From Amoebophrya sp. A120 (lineage: Eukaryota; Sar; Dinophyceae; Syndiniales; Amoebophryaceae), in NCBI GenBank assembly GCA_905178155.1, contig CAJINV010000015.1:186001-250000 (forward strand): a stretch of 64,000 nucleotides of DNA. Direction: 5' to 3'. Below are positions 22,401 through 34,400 of this stretch, in pieces. Position 1 is the stretch's first letter; each line of letters opens with the position of its first letter. The notes beneath the pieces were generated by a model. It saw nothing but the letters and a program-made list of their open reading frames with translations. It was not told where the DNA came from and ran no database searches. The translations under genes and the position numbers were made by a program.

Positions 22401-25400
22401 TGCTCATGCAATACAGATTTTTTCAGAATCCAAAATCAGCATGACAAGTTGGATTCTTCCAGACCCAGACACTTTTACAGTTGATAGCACGATTTCCGTT
22501 ACCGCCACGGTGGCGCCTTCGGGGGCGAGGCTCATCACGGTCGGAAAATAGTCCTTCAGTTTTATCGTAAGGAAAAATCCCCCCGCCCCATATCAAAACG
22601 AAACTTCTGATGCTGGATTTGTGTACACAAATCAGATCGGTCTTTCTGGATAGCACTGCAGGCCGATACTAAGGGTAAGTAGAGAGGTTTTGGCCTAGGC
22701 ACTTAGCACGATAAACGGCCGCGCTGTAGTAGGCCCAACAGCATGACAAACCGCCTGCACAATGCGGCGGAGACTGCGGGGCTGCCTTCTTGCAAGACAG
22801 ACACGATTTGTGACCACAAATCACCTTCGCAAATTTCCAAAAATATACCTTTGTAGTATAGGATTAGGAAGGGGGGATTTTTCCTTTTGATAAGTTTATC
22901 AGTCACCATGGTGGTGTACGGGCTCACGTAGGTGGTGTACGTGTCCGAAGCTTTCTGCTTGGCCTGCTCGATATCAAATGCAAATATGTCCGGGTCTGGA
23001 AAGTTGGAACTTGTAATGCTGGTCTTGCATTCCTGTGAAATTTGTGTTGCATGACCAACAAAAGTGGCAGCCTCGCACGTGGTTGTACAAAAACGCAATT
23101 TATTCTCATGCGGAGTTCGTATGATAAAGCAGTGTGCAGCCTTGTCATGCTTTCCTGCATGAGGAACTGTTTTCATCATGCACATTTTAGCATCACAAAT
23201 TTCCAGACCCAGACATATTTGCATTTGATACTCGAGACCCGCCACCGCCGTAGTCTTTACCTGGTTCATGGCTGCGTAGGGGTCGTTATCCCACGCAAAA
23301 ACGTCCCCGCCCCGTAGTTGTGATGCAATTCTGCATGCCAAAAAAGTCTCTCATGCGGAGCCCATTGAGAAGCATTTTCTATTTGTGTTTTGGAGTTATT
23401 TGCTATGCTAGAATCAGCATGCTTCTATGCTAGGTCTGTGATGCTTCTGAACTAGCTAAACAGGATTACACTACGAGGACAAACTTGTCATGCCAAACAC
23501 CCAAAGCTGGTTGATCTGTCTAGCAGATTCCCCATCTTGACTCTGTTGTGGGGACGTTTTTAATCAGGATAGTCGTCCCAGGCGTCGCGAATAGTCTGGC
23601 CCCATGTCTTGGTGGTCGCCGGAGTGGTGTATCCTGTGCAAAAGTATCGTACTCGTATAAACGCAGGTCTTGCATTACAAATATTATTCGTAAGGTAAAT
23701 CAGCATGACAAATTTTATTTCTCATGCTGAGAAAATTTGTCATGTATTTATTTTTATACGAGTAGGAGTACGATACTTTTGCAATGCATATGGTGGTCTT
23801 GTCGCCCATTCCCGCGGAAGACTCCAGCGAGTGCTCTATCGAAAGGAAAAATCCGCCCTCCCCATATCGAAAAGATATGTCTCCGACGATTTGCGTTGCT
23901 GATTTGAGGCCACAAATCGCGTCTGTCTTGCAAGAAGACAAGGGCAAAAGCTTCGCCCCCATTATGGAGGCGATTTGTCATGCTGCTGGGCCTAAAGGGG
24001 AGCCGTTTGCCATGCTGAACAACTAGACCGATACGCCCCTACCTAGCCTGGGGATGTGGCCGCAGTGCCATCCTGCAATACAAACCTGATTTGTGTACAC
24101 AAATCCCGCATCACAGATTTCCATTTCGATATAGGGAGGGGGGATTTTTCCTTTCGATATGCTCAAACCCGCGTATCCCCGTCTGCCAAATGTTCTGAAA
24201 CAGGCCGCGATGCGCTACGTTTTGGCGCCAGGTGGTCCATTCCTCCTTGAGGTGGCCGAATTTCATGTATGACAGTGAACAACTCCACCGCCTCGCCCTC
24301 ATTTGTCATGCAAAATCCCAAATCTAACTATCTTCTGCCTGTTAGAAGCACCTTGTGCATGACAACTTCCGAAGTAGGCCAAAACAGCACTACAATCCTC
24401 TCAGGAATTTGTCATGCAAAAGCGGCATGTTTTTGTTTGCCAGCGCTTGCGTTGCTGTTCACGCAACGCGAATGAGGGGGAGGGGGAGTTGTGCACTCTC
24501 ATATCATGGTCGTTGGGTCGCGGTGGTACCGCATGGCGTTCATCTGCAGCATTGACACGCCTTTCTTCAGCCCGTAAACGTGCCACCCCTGGAAGGTGTG
24601 CGAGGTCCACATGCGGTAGAGCACCATGCTGTCTGACATCGCCTCAGCCACGAACCGCGCGCTCAGCAACTTGGGACAGATCGCGACGGCCGCAAAGGTG
24701 TCCAGCGCGACGATACCCGCGACCAGCGCGAAGTTCACGATCGGGAAGATGGGTTTTTCGCCGATTTTCAGCAAAAATTCAATGCCCCGCCGCTCAAATT
24801 CAGAGAGGACAAAATTGTACTGCTCGAGCTGGTATCAACTGCAAACACGTAGTCTGGGTCTGGAAAGTTGTGATGCATGTCAGTGAATAGAAAACACACT
24901 GTAATTATGCACCGCCAAGCATGACATATTACATGGCTGTAAAGCACGACACCGTAATGGCTCCGCGTTGCGTATTCCGCATGACAAGCAGATTTTTTGC
25001 ATGACAGACAAGAGCAGCTGTTGCTACCCACGCAATACAGAGCTCCGTGTCATGCCAGACTACCTAGCATGACAAATCTGGCACTCTTGAAGACCCAGAC
25101 ATATTTGCATTTGATAGTTGGTTCTGGTGGTGTTCCTGGAGCAATTGGCCCGAGGAGTTTATTTTTCCACTCGTAGATTTCCGTCGGTTTTGCAGCCGCT
25201 GCTGCTTTTGCCGCTTCGCATCCTGGTCGAAGCTCATTTTTCCCTCGCTCTCCAAACGCGCGGCCTCCGCACGGGCGGAGTTGTGGCTCGAGGTCTCTGC
25301 TTGCCCGGCCCCAGCGAAATTCAGCTGTGTGGCCTTGGAGTTGAGCTGCCAACGCTGCCGCAACGTGGTCAGGCCGTCCGGCTGCAGCTGCAGTGGCTCC

Positions 25401-28400
25401 TCGCGCAGCGCGCCCTGGTACGTGGTATGCATTGCAAATATGTTTGGGTCTGGAAATTTGTGATGCTGGGTGGCGTATCGTGAGGAGGCCGCAAGTGCTG
25501 GCTCAGCATGACAAGTTTATTCCGAGCTTCTAGGTGTTGCCTATTCTGCATGACAAACTGCGTTTCTGCATGACAGAAAAGTGGGGCTCTTGTTGGGTAA
25601 CGTGCATGACAGATTTAAGAGTCATGTCAGACAAGCATGACAAGCATGCACTCTTCCAGACCCAGACATATTTGCACCCTGGTACGTGGCGACCTTGTAC
25701 AAGGACCGACTCTATCCTGTGCAAAAGTATCGTACTCGTACTAATTGCAAATATGCATGACAAATTTTTTTCCTAAGGCAAAGCAGCATTACAAACTCCG
25801 CTTTCCTTCTTGCCAAAATTTGTAATGCAATTCATACTAGTACGATACTTTTGCAATGCATAGACTCCAGCTCCCGTCGTCGTCCCCGAAGAGCATGAGC
25901 ATCTTGCGCATGCTGTCTTCGGTCAGGTCGGTGAACAGAATGGTCATACTGTCCGCGCCCTTATCCGCCTGGTAGCGGAGGTACTTGATAAACTCCTGCG
26001 CACTGTTGCGCATCTTGTACAGGTACTCGTTCCATTTGCTATGAATGTTGTGCAGTTCCTCCTCCAGGTAAACCGCTCGCACGGACTTTTTCTCCACTTC
26101 GCCACCACCTTCGTTTGTGACCCGCAGGCCTCCCTTCTGTTGCACTTCCTCCATACCCGTGCGGAGTTGGGTGAGATGAAAATGAATGTGCAGGAGGGGC
26201 GTCTCCAGGTCGTTTTTCAACTTCTCCAGCGCTCTGTCATCTTCTTCTTCATCCCTTTTCGTCTCGATCATCAGCGCCTGTGCGATGAGTTGGTGATCGT
26301 CATTGTACTGCGCAATCGATTTATCCGCAATGCTGTACTTGGAGTGCCCAAACATATCGTGGTCGGGCAGCAGCTTGTCATTGTGCATCAAAACCATAGT
26401 CGTAATTTTTTCGGCGTCGTTCAGGTGTCCTCGCTGCTGCGCACTTGCCATCGCGGCTTCCTCGTTTTGGTTTGCGGAGTTCCTACCGTCCTCGTTTTCA
26501 TCCAAATCAGAGTCGTTCGCAGCGTCGGAGTCCTCATCTTCCGGAGACCCTGCAACAGCCCGGCCTGTACCTCGGCGGCCAAATGGAGTGCCTGTCGTCG
26601 TGCCAGCATATTGGTGTGCCAGTCCGCCGGAGGCATAATCCACCTCCATCGCATCAGGGTTCAGTTGCTGACCACTTCCAGCTGCTCCATATGCAACCGC
26701 CAAACCCTGGCTTCGCTCTCTCTGCCGTCGATTGCAGGCTTGACGGAAGGAATCCGCGGCCCGCTCGCCCAGCGTCTCCGCGTGATTGATGCACGTGCGC
26801 GCGACATTTTCGAAACCCACACTCTGGCTGGTGTAGGTGCAGCGCAAATTCGCGTTGCGGCGGGAGGCGAGGGTTCGGCGACACAATTCTTCGTCATCAC
26901 TGCTGGCGCATGAACTCTCAACTGCGAGTTCGCTGGCTGGGCCGGAGGCCGTGCTGCCGTCGGAATCTTCATCACAATCGCTACCCTGAACAGGTGGGTT
27001 GTTCTTATCCGATTCTTTCTGTTGCAAACCCCCCCGCGGGCTCGTCGATCCAGCTTTTGCAGGCGTAGTTGCACCCGCCTCACCCGGTTGCAGGTCCATC
27101 CCAAAGCTTGGCGGCTTCGTCCCCACCTCGTGAGCGCTATTCGCCGGTGTCTGGGCTTCCTTTGTGTCCGTGAACTCGCCCGCTTTTGGTGTGTTGGCTT
27201 TTCTTTGCTTTGCTTCCTCGTCCGCGGCTTTCTGCTGGGCTTCCTTTTCCTGCGCTTCCTTTCGGGCCTCCTCTTCCTTTTTCGCTATTTCATACTCGTG
27301 GGTCTGCTTGCTTTTATTCGCAGTTGCAAAGTTTTTGTACTTCTCCATCCGTTTTTGTCGGAGTTCGTGTATTTTCTTAATGGTCTCGTCGTAGGACTTG
27401 AGGTGTATCAAATGTAAAAATGTCTGGGCCTGGAAGATTGCCAGGCTTGTCATGCACGTTTTGCATGACTCCTGATGTCTGTGATGCATGCCCTAGCATC
27501 ACAGATTTTGTGAGGGCTTCCTGCTGATGCCTATACTGCATGACAAATGCTCTTTCCGTGTAGCAAAACTTGGACTCTCTTTGCCGCTCATGCAATACAG
27601 ATTTTTCTAGAATCCAAAATCAGCATGACAAGTTGGATTCTTCCAGACCCAGACACTTTTACGGTTGATAAGGTGCTTTGCGAGCTCGGTCCAGTCGCTG
27701 CTGAACCGCTGCTTCTGGCCCGCCTTAGGATTTTCTGCACTCGGGGGAGGATCGTAATGCGTGACCACGAGTTTCTGTACCTCTGCGTCCTGCTTATACC
27801 ACGGAAACTTCTTGGTAATGACCAGGTCTGCCAATTTGCTGATGTTGGGCTCGTATGAACTGCCAAAGTATAATCGCACTCGTAGTAATTGCAGTCATGC
27901 ATTAAATTTCTCTTAAGGTAAATCCGCATTACAAAATTTCTTTCTCATGCTAAGCAAACTAGTGATGCAATTATTATATGCGAGTGCGATACTTTTGGTT
28001 TTGCAATGCATAGCTCGATCACGTCGTTGAACGTTTTCATCGAGTCGAGTCCGTTGATATCAAATGTAAAAATGTCTGGGTCTGGAAGAATGCAACTTGT
28101 CATGCTAAATCTGAAGCATGCAAAAATCTGTGTTGCAGGATTACCAAAAGCCGTCCAGTTTTGACCAAGTCGGGAGGGAGTTTCTCATGCAGGACAGGCA
28201 CGAGAGAGATCGCACAGAATCTGTCATGCTAGGTCCTGCATTCCAGACCTCACGGGTCATGGAAAAGCTAGATGACAAATCGCTCACTCTTCCAGACCCA
28301 GACATATTTGCATTTGATAGTTGATTTTCTGTGCTGGAAGTCCTCGGCCCAGGGGATCATCTGGATGGCGGGTGTTCGCGGGGAAAATTTCAGCGTCCCC

Positions 28401-31400
28401 ATGCTTCAACCACGGCAAATTTTCTACTTCGGGAGCGACCTTGTCGCGAAAGTAGTGGTATGGATTGCAAAAGTGTCCGGGTCTGGAAGATTCTAAACTT
28501 GTAATGCTGTCTCTGGATTCTAAAAAAATGTGCATTGCATGACCAGCAAGAGCGTTCCAGTTTGTGCTATGCGGAGAGGGCATTTCTCATGCGGTAGAGG
28601 CATTGCAATTTGCGATTCGCAAAGTCCTCTAAAAATATGTGATGCTAGGGCATGCATCACGGACATCATAGGTCATGCAAAATATGCATGACAAACCTGG
28701 CAATCTTCCAGACCCAGACATTTTTGCAGTTGATAAGTGCGCGGCCGACAAAATCTCCTCGTACTCGGGTGGCTGCATGTCATCCCGTATCAACTGTAAA
28801 AGTGTCTGGGTCTGGAAAGTTGGAACTTGTGATGCTAACTTTGGACTCTAAAAAAATGTGTATTGCATGACCAGCAAGAGGAGCCACATTTGTGCTACGC
28901 GAGGAGGTCATTTGTCATGCGGAAATGGCATCAGGAAGCTTTCCAAAAATCTGTGATGCTGGGTCATGCGTTACAAGCATCATGGGTCATGCCAGACAAG
29001 CATGACAAGCCTTCCATTCTTCCAGACCCAGACATTTTTACATTTGATATCCCGCTTTGCCTTCCTGCGTTGCTGCTCCAGCTCCCATTGCGTGGCAGCA
29101 GCGGCCTGTTTGGAAAAGCTTGGCCGCGGCGATTGTGCTGGAGCTGCTCGGGACTGCGTCGGTGTTGCAGCGTCGTCCAGATCAGCCTGGACTGCTTGTG
29201 GCAGAAGTTGGAGTTGTATCAAATGCAAAAATGTCTGGGTCTGTAAGATTTCCAGGTTTGTCATGCATATTTCGCATGAGCTATGATGCCTGTAATGCAT
29301 GACCTAGCATGACAGATTTTTTGCGGGTATCTTGATGCCTATCCCGCATGACAAATGCCCTCTCCGCGGACCAAAAACTGGACGCCTCTTGCTGCTCATG
29401 CAATACAGATTTTTTTAGATTTGAAAAATAGCGTCACAAGTTGCATTCTTCCAGACCCAGACATTTTTGCAATCCATAAGTTGGAGTTGCTGCTGCCCGT
29501 CGGCCGGCGGCATGTCGACGTCCCCACTTTGCTATGCATTGCAAAAGCCTCGTACTAGTATAAATTGCAATACAAGTTTCCTTAGCATGAGCAATGGAAT
29601 TTGTCATGCGGATTTGCCTTATAAAAAGATTTGTAATGCAAGACTTGCATCTATACGAGTACGAATACGATGCTTTTGCACGGCATATTTGCCCCGGCAT
29701 GGTCCTCTGCTTCTCCAGCTCCGCTGCTTTCTGCAGCTTCTCCAGCTCCGCAGCTTTCTTCATTTTCTCCGCCGCTCTTTGCTGCAGCTTCTCGAGCTGG
29801 GCCTTCAGCCGCTTGGTGCCGTCAATGGCGAGCGGTACCGCGACCGCCTTGGTCAGCGTGAAGGCATTATCGAAAGGAAAAACTCCCCCTCCCCATATTG
29901 AAAATGTATGTTTCCGAAAATTTGTGTTGCTGATTTGAGGTCACAAATCGCCTTTGTGTTGCAAGAAGACCAGGGCAGAAGCTGCCGCCCCATTATGGAA
30001 GCCGTTTGTCATGCTGTTTGGCCTAAAGGGGAGCTGTTTGCCATGCTGAACAACTAGACCCAGACGCCTCTGCCTAGGCTGGGTATCTGGCCGCAATGCC
30101 TTCTTGCAATACAAAGCGCAGTTGTGTACACAAATCCAACATCAGAAATTCTGTTTTGATATGGGGAGGGAAGATTTTTCATTTTGATAGGCATTGGCGG
30201 TTTTGGACTGCGAGTACACCGCGTCGTTCAGATTTACCTTGTATCAAATGTAAAAATGTCTGGGTCTGGAAGATTCTGAGACTTGTCATGCATGTTTTGC
30301 ATGACCCAGGATGTCTGTAATGCACGACGTAGCATCACAGATTTTTAGAGGGCTTCCTGATGGCTGCTCCGCATGACAAACGCTCTCCCCGCCGCGTAGC
30401 ACAAACTAGACTCCTCTTGCTGGTCATGCAATACAGATTTTTTTACAGACCAGAGTTAGCATCACAAGTTCCAATTCTTCCAGACCCAGACATTTCTACA
30501 TTTGATATCTTGCTGTTGTCATACACCGTCTGGTACGTGCGCCACTGCAGCTGCGTCTCCTGCAACAGAGATTCCTGCAATTGTGACATCTTCGACGTAC
30601 CAAAGTCGAATTCCGGAGAGGAATATGAAATGCAAATATCATGTCCTTTGGGCCAGGAAACGGAAATTTGTTTTCGTTTCCTAAACATGTCCTAAATCCT
30701 AAACCCCAAACTGTCAGTTTGGGGTTTAGGATTTAGCAAGAACAACTTTAGAAAGAGCAACTCTACGGATCTACCAAGTACTGACTGCAGTAGCAAGGCA
30801 GCACGCGTGACAATGTTTCGGGGTACTGCCCTGTGATTGTTGCATATTCCGCATAAAGAAGTAGTCGCACCATTATTTTTGCAATACACACTACCAGCGA
30901 TGACCCCGCTTGTTCGCCACATGCATCTCACAAACTCGACGGCCCTGACGTCATATGCAACAACTTTTGCAAAAATCAAAATGTTCCACACCCGGACATT
31001 ATATTCCCCCCACTGGATAAGGAAACCCCAGAAACCTTTGATTTCGCCGCGACCAGTTCCGTCAGTCCCTCTTCCAGGAACGCGAGGGAAAACGTGGAGG
31101 GCGCGAAGGACCCGGTGAGATCAGGATTCAGGGAAGAGACACTCGACGTGACTGCATTCGTGCCTGTCACCATCGTGCCCGAAGTGCTCGTTGGGAACCA
31201 GTGCTGGTGGTCCGACCACATGGTCATGGCCGCTTCCACCTCGTATTTCTTCTGCTTCATCTTCTTTTCCGTTTGCTGCAGTAATTGCGTTTGCTTCAGC
31301 TGCATCAGGAACGTAACCGCCTGCAACCGCTCGATTTTCTCTTCCAACAAAAAGTCGTCCGTGTAGTGCTTGACACTCTGTATTGTGAGGAAAAATCCCC

Positions 31401-34400
31401 CCTCCCCATATTGAAAACGCATTCGTCTGAAAATTTGTGACGCAGATTTGAGGCCACAAATCCTGTCTGTCTTGCGGGAAGGCAAAGCCAGAGAGTCCGC
31501 CGCATTATGCCGGCGGTTTGTGATGCTGTTGGGCTTACAGAGCCGACATCTGCCATGCTAGTCCCCTACGTCAAAACCTCTCGACACAGGCTTGGCATAT
31601 GCCTGCAGTCCTCTCCAGCACGACAGACCTGATTCGTGTACGCAAATCCAGCATCAGAAACTTCGTTTCGATATGGGGAGGGGGGGATTTTTCATTTTGA
31701 CACTCTGCACCACTTCCTCGTGGGTCGGCAGTGGATTCTCCTCGGGTAGTTGTTCACCAGAGAGGGCGTTTTCCAGGTCTTTCTTCAACTTGTCAAGCTT
31801 TGCAGATTTTTCCTCTTCTTCCGCAGTAGGCGATACTGCAGCAGCTTGTTCCGGCACAGCGGTGGCGCCTTCGCTGCCTGCAGCGGTGGGGGAAGGGCGT
31901 TGAAATAAACTTCCAAATAATGAGAAGCCACCCGGTTGCTCCTGCTGCTGTTCCTTCGCCGGTGCAGTTAGTTCTGCAATCTGCTCCCTCAATTCCTTGA
32001 TCCTCTTCTCCCGCTCCTCCCGCTTGACGCTCGGCTTGTCGAGCAGGACTGCGCCCTCCTTTTTCATCACTTCTTCTGCATCAGCTAAGTTCAGCGCAAT
32101 GCGCAGTTCGTTCACCGCCCAATCCGGGAAATTGACGTAGTCTAAGACGCCAACGTACTCCAAAAACCGCTGTTTCCGCTTCTCTCGGAACTCCATCTCG
32201 CTACTCGTTTTACGGAACGTGGTCGGAATTGATGCAGGAGTTTTCCTTTGAGGTGCGCCGCTCGTTCGATCCGCACCGCCAGTTTGATGCAGCTCTCCTC
32301 GGTGGCTTTCTACGTGGTCCACAGTGTTGAAGTTCGTGTAGTCCAGGTCAAAGATCTCCTGCATGCCAATGTGCTCCGTGTCGTAGACCGCCTGCTTATC
32401 CGAGCCGAGAAAAGTTGTATGAAATGCAAAAATGTCTGGGTCTGGAAACTTGTGATGCTAAAATGTGCATGATGAAAATACTTCCGAATGCAGTCCGGCA
32501 TGACAACTTCCCACAATTCTTTCTCGTAGGCAATCCGCATGAGAAACTGCGTTTTTGCATGACAAAAGAGGCTGCGACTTTTGTTGGTAAATATGCAAAA
32601 CAGATTTTCTAGGTATGGAAAGCTAGCATTACAAGTTCCAACCTTCCAGACCCAGACATTTTTACAATCCATAAGTTGCAACGTCCAGCAGCATCTGATG
32701 GAAGTTTTCGTACTTGTCAAACCTGGTTAATTCCTGCCGCAAATCCGATTCCGTGATGAAGTGCAGGTGCACCGTGATGTGGTTTTTGTTGTGTTTGGAA
32801 TTGGATTCAGCACTCCTCTCCTTCATCTCCCGACTGGTGTGCGTGACCCAGAAGTACAAGTCCCCCGCGATATCGTGACTGCTCCCCGTCTTCACCGACT
32901 TGGCCGTCACCACTCGACCCAGAATCTCGACTGTCCGCTTCTGGATGAAGCTTTGTTGCGGCTGTTCGGTTGAATCATCGACATTGGAGCCTATGCCATG
33001 ATTGATGTCCCCCGGCGCATATCAAATGCAAATATGTCTGGGGCTGGAAGAATGCAACTTGTGATGCTGCATTTGGATTCCAAAAAAATTTGTATTGCAT
33101 GAGTACCAAAGGAAAGACAATTTTTGCTACGCTGAGAAGGCATTTGTCATGCGGAATACGCATCAAGAAGCCCTCAAAAAATCTGTATTGCTAGGGGATG
33201 CATCACAGACATCATGGCTCATGCAAAACGTGCATGACAAGTGTCAGAATCTTCCAGACCCAGACGTTTTTACAGTTGATAGCGCACTATCGACGATCCA
33301 ATCGCCACTCTGAATGTACCGGCTGAGTGCGCTTTCCGGGTTCAGTTTTTGGTTCACCGGGAACTTCTATGCATTGCAAATATGTCTGGGTCTGGAAACC
33401 TGTGATGCTGAACTGTTCATGATGAAAACGCTGCCGAATGCAGCCAAGCATGACAAAATTGCAGAACGGTTTCTCATACGCTGTCTGCATGAGAAACTGC
33501 GTTTTTGGACGACAGAAGACGGCACGGCTTGTACTATCGCTGGCCATGCAATACAGATTTTTCAGGAATGTAAGACCAGCATTACAAGTTCCCACTTTCC
33601 AGAAAGACATATTTGCATTTGATAACTCCAGTCGGAAGTCCGGGTCGTACGGGAAAGCAGCCCGACTCGCTGATCGGATGTCTTCCGGAACGAGCTTGTA
33701 GTGTTCCGCCACGGATCGGCTGTTTTGCCGGTGCGTGGTGAGAAAATCGTTGGCTTCTAGAGTTTATGGATTGCAAAAATGTCTGGGTCTGGAAGAGTGG
33801 AACTTGTATTGCATGTCTTGCATTCCTGAAAAATCTGTAATGCACAGCCAGCGAGAAAGGCGCTACTTTTTCGTCCTGCAAAAACGCAGTTTGTCATGCG
33901 TGCTACGCATCAGACGGCGTCAAGTATGCTTGTCATGCTTGGCTGCACTTGAGAGCGGCAGTCTTATCCAAACTTCAGCATCACAAATTTCCAGACCCAG
34001 ACATATTTGCTTCCCATAGAGTTGGAGATAGTGTGTGTTTCCAGGTGTATTCGAACATTTCTTTCTTCATTTGCTCCAGACTGGCCTGTGTGCATTCCAA
34101 ATATGTCTGGGTCTGGAAAACTGCGAACTTGTGATGCGCACTTCACATCACACAAAGATCTGTCATGCATGGAAGCCAAAAGTTGCACACTTCTCGCCAC
34201 CGAAAGAAGGGCTTCATCATGCGGATTACGCATTAAGAGACCTTATCGAAACCTGCGATGCTAGGGTGTGCATGGTAGACCTTCTGGGTCATGCCAAAGC
34301 TGCAACACAAACCTCTGCATCCTTCCAGACCCAGACATATTTGCAATGCATAGCCTGCGCGGACAGGTGCGCTAAATTCTGCTCACTGTTTGCTGGACTG

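Larger units (their letters stand above)
19408..24832 (-). other. Giant protein: region with several hydrophobic segments
   Basis: Exon 24504-24832 has PIVNFALVAGIVALDTFAA. Spliced small exons give RFANKIASHLATNAPRTYA and SSAVAIGSVVAQHTV. Exon 19726-20093 has SIFAVMGGASAAAGLGGSV and WVAAGFVLTSTAGMVGHN. These Gly/Ala-rich hydrophobic stretches resemble the segment at 47.1-48.2 kb and may be membrane-associated. Confidence 0.5.
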
